Position numbers and translations under genes: made by a program. Of a stretch of 64,000 bases of DNA, positions 11,701 to 21,563 are shown piece by piece (the stretch's first letter is position 1; the number at the start of each line of letters is the position of its first letter). Origin of the DNA: Elymus sibiricus (Eukaryota; Streptophyta; Magnoliopsida; Poales; Poaceae); NCBI GenBank assembly GCA_039707655.1, contig CM077666.1, positions 286,119,166 to 286,183,165 of the forward strand, given 5' to 3'. Below the pieces are notes generated by a model. The model saw only the letters and a program-made list of their open reading frames with translations. It was not told the origin of the DNA and searched no databases.

Positions 11701-13859
11701 TTCCTCTCAATATAAATCTTGCAAATTAAGAGAGAAAAGGCATTAGGATTGCATCATAAAGTGAAATAATGACCAAAAACATTATAAATATCAATAGGAA
11801 AACATGATGCAAAATGGACGTATCACTCTCTCCTTAATTGCACTCTTAAGATCATCACTAAACTGCTGGCCAATAGAGTACAGAAGGTTATCCTCAAGAT
11901 GGTGCATAAAAACCAATATGGATTCCTCAATAACAAATGTATCCAAGATTGTTTGGCCTGGGCATATGAATATATTCATCAGTCCAGGAAAAAAATTGTT
12001 CTGTTGAAATTGGATTTTGAAAAGGCTTTTGATATGCTCAACCATGATACACTTATTGATATTCTGAAAGCCAAGGGTTTTGGAGACAAATGGATAAATT
12101 GGATCAATATGATCTATGGCACTCGATTTTCTTCAGTTTTGCTCAATGGTATACATGGGAAGTAATTTCTCTGTAAAAAGGGTGTCAGACAAGGAGACCC
12201 ACTTTCTCCATTGATCTTTGTGCTAGCTGCAGACCTACTTCAAACCATGCTAAATGAGGCTATGACAAATTCATTGGTCGATTCTTCATTACTGCATAAT
12301 TCATGCTCTGATTACCCAATCATCTAGTACGCAGATGATACCATTCTTGTTGCTAATGCACATGGCCAACAGCTCACCCACATTAAAAACCTTCTGCTTC
12401 ATTTTACTGCTTATACTGGACTCAAAGTGAATTATTCAAAATCCATCATGATTTCCATCAACACTCCTGCTGCAAAGATGGAAGAATTATCTGCTCTACT
12501 TGATTGTAAGATTGGATCCTTGCCACACACATATCTTGGTCTCCCTCTCTACACTTCCGAGCCCAAGGTTGAAGATTATGCCCCCATGATGAAGAGAATT
12601 GAAAACAGATTACTCTGTTGCTCCACTCACCTATCCACTGGAGACAAACTTACAATTATCAAATCTGTCTTCACCAGTATGCCAACATTCTTCATGTGCT
12701 CTCTATCAATCCCAAAAACAGTTGTTAAGCAAATCAACATCTACCTTAAGCAATGTTTCTAGAGAAAATATGGGAAACTGGAGACTGGAGCTGTACTAAT
12801 CTCATGGGATAAAGTTTGTGAGCCCAAAGAATATGGGGGACTGGGAGTACTGGACATTGCAACACATAATCAAGCTCTTCTTATGAAATTCCTGCATAAA
12901 TTCCTCAACAAATAGACATTCTATGGGTTAACATCATCTGGGAAACTTATTACCAAGCATCATTACCAGGTGATAGGTTGGTGGGATCATTTTGGTGGAG
13001 AGGAGTAACCAAACTTCTTCCTAGATTTAAACAACATGCTATCTGTAAGGCAGGCAGAGGAGACACCACACTGTTTTGGACTGATAACTGGTCTGGTCAA
13101 CCTCTTTCTCTCACATTTCCTAAACTACACTCCTTTGCTATTAACAGAGACATCACATTGTCCAAGGTTATTGAGCACGCAGACACCAGCCATCACTTCC
13201 ATAGACCATTATCTCTTCAGGCCTACCAGCAATTCAACTCCTTGAATGATCTGATTGATAGTAGAATGGTTAATAATGATCAAGACAAATGGCATTATTC
13301 TTGGAGCAGCACCCATTATTCATCAATGAAAATGTATAGAGTGCTCATGATGTCAAACATTCCTCACAACATATTCAAGCTTCTATGGAGCACATCATGC
13401 AGACTCAGGCACAAGATCGTCTTCTGGATGCTATTTCATGATAGGTTGAACACAAGGAACCTTTTGCAACGCAAGAATATGTACTTGGGGGATTATAATT
13501 GTGTTCTTTGTGCAGAAAAGACTGAGGAAACAACTCTTCACCTATTTTGGGACTGCCCATTTGCTATCAGATGTTGGGAATTTCTCTTTCATGACAAACA
13601 AAGAGGTATATCAGCATATGATGAGATCACCCTATCACTGTCACAACTTCCAGGAGATATAGCATTGGATATCATTATCATGGGTTGCTGGTGTATATGG
13701 TCAGTTAGAAATGACAAAATTTTCAGATCAGCAGCTCCTCATATTAACACCTGGAAATTTTACCTCAGAGAGGGGCTATGGGCTGCAGAACTCAGAGCAA
13801 AACAGAGCAAAGCGGATAAGATCAGAAATTGGGTAGTCCAGTACCTGGATCCGGAGTAG
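8757..13859 (+). pseudogene. LINE ORF2 endonuclease/reverse transcriptase, broken
   Basis: The 5' part (8757-9487) encodes an APE-like endonuclease with ILCLEETKRD and later LGDFN and SDHVPI motifs, split by a TAG near 8998 and frameshifts. Reverse transcriptase begins around 10060 (KSPGPDGF, FITLIPK, FRPISL) and is cut by the solo LTR at 10312-11825. It resumes with [25 protein letters not shown] and YADD (~12330). A TAG stands directly before YADD where Gln is usual, and further stops occur near 12164 and 12762. The C-terminal zinc-binding domain is open from 12978 to 13859, with a C-x2-C...H-x4-H-x4-C-like pattern near 13500-13560. Intact, the protein would nick DNA and prime cDNA synthesis on the target. 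Confidence 0.85.
10307..11830 (-). mobile_element. Solo LTR of a Gypsy-like element, 5-bp target duplication
   Basis: The LTR spans 10312-11825 and reads TGATACGTCC... on the minus strand, with TG/CA ends. It is flanked by CTCTC at 10307-10311 and 11826-11830. It sits within the reverse transcriptase of the LINE, and removing it with one CTCTC rejoins the coding sequence in frame (PISL/LNCTL). There is no internal region, so LTR-LTR recombination probably removed it. The GC-rich part near 11480-11570 resembles the LTRs of the element at 22143-29452, suggesting related families. Confidence 0.88.
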
Positions 13860-13994
13860 CATTGTTATTTTCATTTATGTTTCCTAAAACTGGCATTGGT
13901 TAATTATTTGTACTTCTTTGTACCTTTATATTTAATGAAAATATCGTAGAATATTGTTCTATTTCAGCTAAAAAAAAACCCCTTCCCTTTTTGG

Positions 13995-14177
13995 CCAAGA
14001 ACCAGTAGCAACCTAGCCTAGCCCAAGGCCATCGTCTACCTCGTGGCTCCCCAATACAACTCGTTGTTGAGCAGGACTCGCCTAAGGATTTGACCTAATT
14101 ACCCAAGGCTATCGTCTACCTCGTGGCTCCTCCAAACAACTCGTTGTTGAGCAGAATTAACCTAATGATTTGACCTT
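13995..14177. repeat. Tandem duplication of ~80 bp
   Basis: Two units of about 80 bases share CATCGTCTACCTCGTGGCTC and CAACTCGTTGTTGAGCAG (about 14030-14092 and 14109-14165). They lie between the LINE target duplication and an antisense LINE fragment. No gene is seen. Confidence 0.7.
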
Positions 14178-14970
14178 TAAAAAAAAAAAGAGAGCTCCCT
14201 CTCCGATTTCCATTAAAAGAAATCACATTGTCTGCTTACAAAGAAACTAAAGCAACGGAAGCATACAAACAAGAAGAAATGCCATGGGAAGAAGGAGCCA
14301 TCCCTTCCTCCCCTTTTATCCATGGTATCCTCCTAAACAGGCCTATCTACCGACACAGACGTCGGAGCCGAACCTGGACCAGCTGCCCCAACAACAGCGC
14401 AAACCTAACGACAGGGAAACCAAAGTATAATCCCTATTACAACTACTACACAGATAAGTTTTCTTAGCCTCCAGGACGGTAACAACAGGCGAAACAGAGG
14501 GACAGAAAGGAAGATCTTCATCGATGTCACATTTCGTACGAAGGAGCAGCATCAGCCTTCGATCCTTGCGACCCCAGCTCTCCAACCATGCGCCACTCTG
14601 AAGATTTCCTTCGACACCTGCTCAACCTGCTTTACGCCCGCTATCATTTGTTATATTCTTCCTTGGTTTTTCTGCAAAATAGTCCAATCAAGTAACCAAT
14701 TTATTATCATATTAACTGGAACACAAGGACCAGTCACCCTGTTATTATCAAACACCATTTTGTTTCAGAGTTTCCATAAAGTCCAGAATATAGCAGAGAT
14801 ACCAACTGTCATTAAGTTTATGTCACTTTTATCAAACTTCTTGAGCCAAGAAGAGAATAACAAATGCACACTGTCACGAATGTCATGCATATTAAAAGCA
14901 CATTTCATAGCCACCCATAACATCTTAGCAACAGAACAGTGGAAAAAAAGATGACTGATATTCTCTTAAC
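14178..14970 (-). mobile_element. 5'-truncated LINE fragment, antisense
   Basis: On the minus strand 14968 down to about 14590 encodes the end of a LINE ORF2 zinc-binding domain: HLFFHCSVAKMLW, followed by FWTLWKL and a stop where Arg is usual, then NKMVFDN. The 3' untranslated part runs to about 14178, next to an A/T run. Only the last ~800 bases of the LINE remain, which is typical of incomplete reverse transcription. I could not fix the target duplication. Confidence 0.7.
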
Positions 14971-15402
14971 ATCAAACAAAAATTCCCATTACGGTATTTT
15001 TTAGGGGAATTTCTCGTTACCAGTTGCAACTGGCCAGATACTCTTAACGTCAGTTCCTCACCGCCTCTGCGAAGTCAGAGCAAGACGCACAGTTTTTATG
15101 ATCATCACTGGACCGTAAAGTGAAACTTTGTTGATTAGCTTAACTTTTTGTAGACAAAAGAAGGATCGATCACATCAACCCTCCCGGACCCATTTACAGA
15201 TACCAAAGACCTTACATTTGCTAACCATATTCAGAGCCAAGACTAGACCCATTAACCGACAAAGCAAACCTATATGCTAACACGACTTGCAGAGATAAAA
15301 CGACTACTATAACTTTCTCCTGACCCGAGAGCAAAGACGAGACACTACAGCAACATCATCATCTCCAAAGATCAATCGGGGCGCATCAACCAGGCTTACG
15401 GG
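14971..15402. other. Spacer and 3' flank of carbonic anhydrase copy B
   Basis: No gene is seen. From about 15250 the sequence matches positions 8-170 downstream of copy A; earlier bases have no counterpart in the window because copy A starts at the window edge. Confidence 0.6.
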
Positions 15403-16677
15403 TTACGGCGTCCCATTCCCCTTCTTCCAGAACCTGCGGTAGAACAGCACGGTTCGGCCGTTGAGCGGCTGCGTCGGCCTGTTGTTGCGCCGGTAGCCTT
15501 CCTCCAGGGGCGCGATCAGGGCGGCAGCCTGCCCCATCGTCATCTCCCTCACCTGCAGCAGGTTTCACCCAGGTTCAGACATCCAACGAATTCAGAGAAC
15601 AAGCTGCGATTCAGCAGTAACTTTTGTGGAGGCCAGAGAGGCCGTACCCTGCCGTGGATGTTCCAGATGATGTTCTCGGTGCACGGCGGCGTGGTCAGCG
15701 ACCCGACGTACCGGTAGTACATGTTGGCGTAACGCCGCAGTGGCCACAGGCTTACGACCCCGGCGGGGATCGGGGCACCTTTCTCGGCCCTGCAGGCCTC
15801 CACGTAGAGCTCCGATAGCTTATCCTGCAGCTGCCATCCATCATCATACCAAATGGTCAAATACAAATGACATTGTTTCACTTTTCATGAGGATCAAAAC
15901 TCACCTGCATGAGAAAAGGGTCTGGCCTGCCGAGCCGGTACAGGATCGCCACAACGGATATGTTGCCGTCATCACTGAAGTGAACCATGTGTTGCTCCAC
16001 CGCAAACCTCTCGCCGTTGATGGTGTGCTCCGAAGGAGAGTGCCAATGGATATTGTTCAGCTTGTACTTGACTCCGTCGATCTGCACCGTCCCAGCAGCA
16101 TCCTCGCATCGGAGCTGCATCGATCGATCACACAGAACAAGAACACGGTGAAACCAATGAGATAAATCTGTATATGTAGATATGCAGCAAGAGGATGAAA
16201 CGCAAACTGTTGAATGCAGAAGGCAGGTAAGCAGCGTTTGGTTCAGAGCAAATTACCGCGATGTTGAAGATGTTGTCTACAAGCGTAGCATTCGCAGCGG
16301 TGTAGTCCCTGTGAAGAGGCCCCAACATTGGGTTGTAAGCCACCTCGCTGGTCTTGATATCAACCGGAGACTGGTACGTCCCCATGGCGCAGCGCGTGAA
16401 GTTGGGGTCCAATGTTCCCCAGTGATCGGGGCCAAGAGAACCGATGTACCCAAACTTCGCACCATCTGCTACGCATCAAGGATGGACATATCATACATCA
16501 AAAACACAGTACAATCAAAGAACAAACTCACAAAAACGTAGTCCAAACTGCAAAGGTACTACTAGAAGGAAGAATTAGCGCACTGCTGTCACATGCAAGG
16601 GTGGTGAGAAAGCAAGCGCACAGCAGCAGCAGCAGCAGAGCAATGGCTGATGCATCTCCGTCGCGAGCACTCCCCAT
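15403..16677 (-). CDS. Alpha-type carbonic anhydrase, copy B (5 exons)
   Basis: Exons are 16584-16677, 16257-16465, 15905-16114, 15648-15830 and 15403-15552. They splice by GT-AG into 281 codons. The gene keeps the same exon phases as copy A, the HWHSPSEH...EQHMVH zinc site, LTTPPC and both disulfide cysteines, so the product should be an active secreted CO2 hydratase. It differs from copy A mainly in the signal peptide (an expanded Leu run from a CTG repeat), in a few domain residues (for example NIHGR versus NILGR) and in lacking one Lys near the C-terminus. The start ATG at 16677 aligns with the copy A start. The 5' flank carries about 150 bases, including a GATA repeat, that copy A lacks. 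Confidence 0.93.
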
Positions 16678-16754
16678 CTTCTCCTGCAATGGGTGTGTTC
16701 TTCGAAGTTAAGCCGCAGGTAGAACAGAAGTAGAATGCGCAAATAAATAGGGGC

Positions 16755-16779
16755 GGATAGATAGATAGATAGATAGGGC
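16755..16779. repeat. (GATA)n microsatellite in copy B 5' flank
   Basis: About five GATA units lie 80-100 bases upstream of the copy B ATG, within a stretch absent from copy A. Confidence 0.8.
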
Positions 16780-17172
16780 TTAGTTGTGGCATTGTGATGG
16801 CCATCGGCCGGCCCAAGCTCCGTCTACCTCTGCTTTGCCAAGTGCGATGTCTGGTCCTGGGAACAGTGGACGCGCCCGATCTACTGGAGATGCAAGGTCC
16901 TGCAAAAAGACAGACGGAAGGTGAGGCGATTCCCTATGCCCATCACAAGATCATGCCTAAAGGAGGGTAATCATGCAGACCTCGATGGAGATGAGGTCGT
17001 AGGCCGGATGCTGATAGCCGCACACACAGTCACCTCAGAAGAACCCAGCCTTTCCAAAAGGCGTGTCGTCGACCCCTCTCGGTGCTGGACCGACGGCAGG
17101 AATCTTTCTTCCGAGACGAGACCCGAGCAAGAACGCGCGCTGCCGGTGAAGGTGCTAGCTCGCACACGGCCG

Positions 17173-17184
17173 CCTATATATACA
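17173..17184 (-). promoter_or_regulatory. TATA box of carbonic anhydrase copy B
   Basis: TATATATAGG on the minus strand matches the box at 1691-1702 upstream of copy A. It is nearly 500 bases from the ATG, so copy B has a longer leader or a 5' UTR intron. Confidence 0.55.
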
Positions 17185-18052
17185 CGAGGCAGACCTTGGT
17201 CAGGTCGCCACTTTACGATGTGGCCCATCACTTTTGCAACCGCACTTGGTTTTCGTTTTTTTCTTTGCTGTGAAATGGTTCGTGTGAGAAAATCGCATGC
17301 AGAGGGTTACCGGTGGCGTGGGAGTAGTGGCTCGTGCTCCCCGCGGTAATAGTAGCACGCACGTACGTACATGTGCAGCAATTTCCATGCATGCACGAAT
17401 CGTGCTTCAGAGATTGTTGGGCCACGTCCTCCACACCCTTAAGGCTCGGCCATGTTTCTGACTGACTACAGATCGTGATCATTTCGTGAGAACAGTAGAT
17501 CATGGTGGACATATGTTTTTCCCGCGCTCTTTGAACTATAGATCGTGGCGATCACCTCGTCAGAACAATACGCGGGGCAGACAAGCCGGGTGCGCAAGAC
17601 ACCAGAGCCGTTTATTCTGCCTTGTCGCACCGTGTTCATTTTTCCCTAGATTTGCCACACATGCATGTACGTGTAGATAGGTGACACACGTGCGTTCCTC
17701 CGGGTCGTCAATGTCTACGCATCTCCATCCCTAAAAAAATGTCTATATACACCTCCAGGCTCCATCGATCATGGCGGATCAACAAGATAATAATGCCCCG
17801 CGATTAATTCAAACAGCAGGCAGTAACACAATTGAATTGAAAGAAAAAGAAACAAGCTCACCCGTTACTTTTGGCAGCACTGCCAGTGACAGAGCAAGAT
17901 CCATCACTAGCTAGAACCAAGAGACGTGCAAATGGGAAGATACGTCACTTATCTACGGGAATATATCACACTTTTCGAGGCATTGAAGCTCCAGGGACCA
18001 TGGCACGTTCTGGAAGGAATCGTGGATGAAATAATAGACGTGCCTTGTCCTC

Positions 18053-19716
18053 TAAGAGGTTGACGAGGCATTTCAGCAGATTCTCTTGTCAAACAGGGGA
18101 TGGACCTCCTCCCCCCCCCCCCCCTCGCGTCGCCCCGCGCGCGACCGAGGGGGAACCCTAGTCGCCGCCGCCGCCAGGCCCTCCCCTCCATCTCTCCCTC
18201 CTCCCTCGCCGCCACCCAAGGGCGCGGCCGGGCTTCGCCGGCGGCGGCGGGGATTCTCTCGTCTCCTCACTCGACGGCCTCAGCGCGGGTCTTGGCGGCG
18301 GGCTGGGATTACATCGCTGGGCGACGGGCGTTGCAGCGCGACGGCGCGCCGGCACCGTTGGGTGGCGGCGGGTGTCGGCCCCGTGACGGGCGTCCTGGTG
18401 GCGGGGCACTCGCGGCGGCCGGGGGTGTCCTCTGCGGCAGATCTGGCCTTCGCGAGGTGCGGGCCGTGGGCGGCCTGCTGGGCTGCGGGCGGCCGCCCCC
18501 TGCCGTGGCGGTCGGCTGGTGAGGGGTGGCGGCGCAGTGGTGGTGGTGGTGGACCGTGCTGGTGGTGGCGCTGGCGGCCGTGTGGGCTTCGGCCGGGCCT
18601 TGCGTGCGGCGGCCGTTGGCGGCGAGGGTGGTGGCGCCTCTGCAGCAGGGCGGCCGGCTATGCTGGTGGTTGTGCGTGCTCGGCGACTCCCGCGCTTTGA
18701 GCTCGCCGGGCGGCGCGGGTTGGGCAGTGGCTCAGTGTGGCTGCTGCCCCGGCCGTGGGTGGCTCCACAGCGGCTTGGCAGGTCGACTGCGGCGGCGGCT
18801 GGCATGTTCCGGCGTCGGATCGTCCGTGGTCATCTTGTGTCGGCATTCGCCTCCTCTCCTCATCGTCCGGCCGTTACTTCGTCGAAGAGCCGTCCTTCTC
18901 CCAGTTGCGGTCCATCGCTCGTCTCGCGCCCGGTGCGGCAGGACCGAGCTCGTCTCGCGCACGGTGCAGCAGGACCGACCTCGTTTCGCACACGGTGCCG
19001 CAGGACCGAGCTCGTCTCGCGCCCGGTGCTGCAGGACGGGCCGATGGAGGCCAGTTTTGGCCGGCCTACTGGGTCTCGGCGCTGGGGCTGCCCAGGGGTG
19101 TGAAAGGTGAGACCTTTCCGCTCGTCTCTTTGGGTAGGGTAGCGGCGGATCTCGGGTGAGGTGGTGTCTAGGTCTTGGATGCCGGGGCGGCGGCCCTGGT
19201 GGTGGTAGCGCGGTGCTCATGGGCAGAGCTCGTGGCTTGGTGCTGCCCGGTGGCCATGGCCGTGTGGGCGGCGTGGTAGCTGGGGTGTGGCGTTCGGTGG
19301 CGGTGAGTGTTGGCCGGGGTGAAAACCTGTTCTATCTTCGGACGGACCGGCGGCGGCGAAGATCGTTTCCTTCTTGAAGGCGTCGTCGCGGCTCTCACTG
19401 CCCGTCGTGCTGTTCCAGGGGAAACTCTGATCCTCGGATCGGGCGGTGGCGGCGCTACGGTGTCGTATCCTTACTGAAGGCGCCGCCTTGGAGCCCATGG
19501 TTCGTCGTATGCGGCTTCATTTCTTCGCGGTGGCGTATTTTCGGTTGAGCCCCCGGTTGCTCTTGTAGTACTAGGGTGGTGTTGCTGCGCTCAGCGCCTA
19601 TGTATCCTGCCCTGGATGTGTGCGTGTGTTATGGTGGCGTGCGTTTGTACCGGGTTGTTGTTGTTGGTTGCTTTATATATAAAGCGGGGTGAAAGCCTTT
19701 TTGGTAAGAGGTTGAC
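18053..19716 (+). mobile_element. Non-autonomous LINE-like insert with 12-bp target duplication
   Basis: The insert 18065-19704 is flanked by TAAGAGGTTGAC at 18053-18064 and 19705-19716. Copy A has the uninterrupted site near 2930. The insert opens with a very GC-rich region including a 14-C run (18110-18123). It closes with GCTTTATATATAAAGCGGGG and TGAAAGCCTTTTTGGT, which I recognise as a Triticeae LINE 3' end. No reverse transcriptase or other known domain is seen in any frame, so it looks like a 5'UTR-3'UTR derivative lacking the coding core. The target duplication length fits target-primed retrotransposition. The insertion is certain; the class assignment is less so. Confidence 0.7.
18917..19040 (+). 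repeat. 31-bp tandem repeat, 4 copies
   Basis: Units start at 18917, 18948, 18979 and 19010 and share CTCG-TCTCGCGC-CGGTGC-GCAGGACCGA with a few changes. They lie inside the LINE-like insert and have no counterpart elsewhere in the window. Confidence 0.85.
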
Positions 19717-20058
19717 ATTGATAAGTTGATCCATGCATGCCTGGCGTTGCACTGCCTACCACTTCAAAAGTTGACTCCAGCAAGATCAAGTGATCAACAG
19801 TAGTCAAGGGAATAATTGAATAGGGGTAGAGACTATGGCAGGCCAAATATGTGACATGGCCGGCCACTTCAAATGCTGACCACTGGATTCTGGGTTTACG
19901 TACTTCACATTTGCCGCCCCATGATCGATTAGTGGGGCAGGATAAGGTCGGTCCATGGTGCTGTTTGGTTTTAATTTTTGGCAAATCATGGTGATGTTTA
20001 ATAGTACGTGCAAAGCATCAGGCCATCAGGACACACTGTTCACAAGAGTTGCATGCAT
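19717..20058. other. Distal part of duplicated segment, copy B
   Basis: No gene is seen. This matches about 2937-3345, including the shared CAAAGCATCAGGCCATCAG. It lacks a short A/G-rich insert present in copy A near 3043-3085. Confidence 0.8.
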
Positions 20059-20221
20059 AAAATGGCGCACAAAGTACAACATGGAGATGCAAGATTAGCG
20101 ATGCATGCGCAAACGGCTACAACTGCATGCACATGATTTGTCAAATTCATCACTAACATTTTTACCGATGAAGCGGCCGTGACTCGGAGGTGTCGATACC
20201 ACGCATTACGCCCTATGTCCC

Positions 20222-20480
20222 ATCTGAGAGTTAAAACTAAAAAACCACCACCCCGCAAAAAAAAAAAAAAAAAACCACCACATTTACGGTTAGGTTTGCA
20301 GAAAAGTACCTGGTCCCTAATTTTTTGTAAAAAACACCGCGTTTTTGGTAAACTTTTTGCAAATGAACTGATCTCTTGCTTTGCCGCGTTTGAGCGCGTT
20401 TCCGACAGGTGGGGCCCGAAAACGCTGATGTGGCGTAACGGTCGAGCGAACGGCGCTGTTTGAAACGAAGCTGGTCAAAA
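20222..20480. other. Possible left terminal region of a Mutator-like element
   Basis: After 20058 the duplication ends. From about 20230 the sequence has the character of a MULE terminal inverted repeat: A-rich, then GTTTGCAGAAAAGTACC and GCGTTTTTGGTAAAC, then a GGTGGGGCCCG tract, upstream of a MULE gene pair. The matching inverted copy is not visible near 33900-35800, so this end assignment is tentative. Confidence 0.4.
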
Positions 20481-20515
20481 CGAACCGGTCGATCCAGTCG
20501 GCCAGACAGACGCGA

Positions 20516-20518
<3 letters not shown>

Positions 20519-20589
<71 letters not shown>

Positions 20590-20590
20590 T
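20519..20590. repeat. (CT)n-(CG)n compound microsatellite
   Basis: About 28 CT dinucleotides (20519-20575) run into about seven CG dinucleotides. They lie 70-135 bases upstream of the GRF gene ATG, where plant promoters often hold CT repeats. Confidence 0.95.
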
Positions 20591-21235
20591 CGCGTGCTCT
20601 CTTCTCTGCTCTCGTGGCCGTTGCTGACTAGGCTGCTCGCCGCCGGCCGCCATGCATGGTGTCCTGGAACAACGACAGCAGCGAGAACTCCACCACCCAG
20701 TATATCTCGCGCAACTCCGCTATCAAGGTCAGTACTGCTAGCTAGTGTTTTGATTTGGGTATTTGGGGATTTAGGGTTTCTGCGACTCCGGCTCGATTTG
20801 AAGTCGTTTCTTCGGTTGGTCCAGATCCGAGCTACAACCGATGACCCAAACTACTGTGATGTTGACGACGAGGTGATGGTGATGTGTGAGCATGGGAAGC
20901 CGACGGAGAGGTTTGTTGCATTCGAATGGATTAGCACTAGGAGGAGGTTCATTGTTTGTGCCCTAACTGTAAGTTAGCAAATATTTGAAATTTATCAGTT
21001 CTAGGGTTCACTGTGCACTGTTTTGTGCAAGATAGCAAAATTGTTCTAGGGTTCACTGTGCAATGTTCATGTTCACTGTGTTCATGTCCACTATAATTTG
21101 TAGTTTGATTATACAGCTCTGTAATTTTTAATTTGATAAGATGAGTATGTTTAAAATGTGATTATGTACCCACTGTGATGTTTAGTTTGGTAAGTTAATT
21201 TGATGATTTGATTATCAAGGTGTAAGGAAAAGTTT

Positions 21236-21563
21236 AGTTAAGTATTTAGTTTAAAATTATATTTAACTGAATCTCTAACTAAACTTTTTAACTGAATCAA
21301 TAACTGAACTTTTAACCGAATCTCAAATTTGAACTTTTTAACTGAATCTTTAACTTAACTTTTAACTGAATCTGTATCTGAACTTTTAACTGAATCTGTA
21401 TCTGAACTTTTAACTGAATCTCAAATATGAACTTTTTAACTGAATCTTTAACTTAATTTTTAACTGGATCTCTAACTAAACTTTGAACTAAATCTCTATC
21501 TAAACTTTTTTACTGAATCTTTTAACTTACTTTAGACTGAATCTTTAACTGAACTTTGAACTG
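21236..21563 (+). repeat. Intronic minisatellite, ~21-25 bp unit
   Basis: Degenerate units of the type TTAACTGAATCTNTAACTGAACT are repeated about 14 times in the second intron of the GRF gene. The copies differ by short indels. Confidence 0.8.

Larger units (their letters stand above)
3472..13994 (+). mobile_element. L1-type LINE (degenerate, with two nested insertions)
   Basis: The element body is 3486-13980, flanked by the 14-bp duplication CCTTCCCTTTTTGG (3472-3485 and 13981-13994) and ending in a short A-rich tail. It has the two-ORF plan of plant L1 elements: ORF1 with a zinc-knuckle protein (3632-8498), and ORF2 with endonuclease, reverse transcriptase and a C-terminal zinc-binding domain (8757-13859). 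Both are interrupted by stops, frameshifts and later insertions at ~5897-7379 and 10312-11825. Without these the LINE would be about 7.5 kb, close to full length. The intact target duplication shows a single retrotransposition event. Confidence 0.9.

Noticed and set aside
13036..13245. Second ORF within the LINE zinc-binding region
   Set aside because: Shadow frame of the 12978-13859 coding stretch.
18086..19110. Several 140-215-codon ORFs in all frames
   Set aside because: GC-rich sequence of the LINE-like insert with few stops by chance; no recognisable motif.
20237..20653. 138-codon ORF with an Arg-Glu repeat
   Set aside because: Produced by the (CT)n microsatellite on the minus strand.
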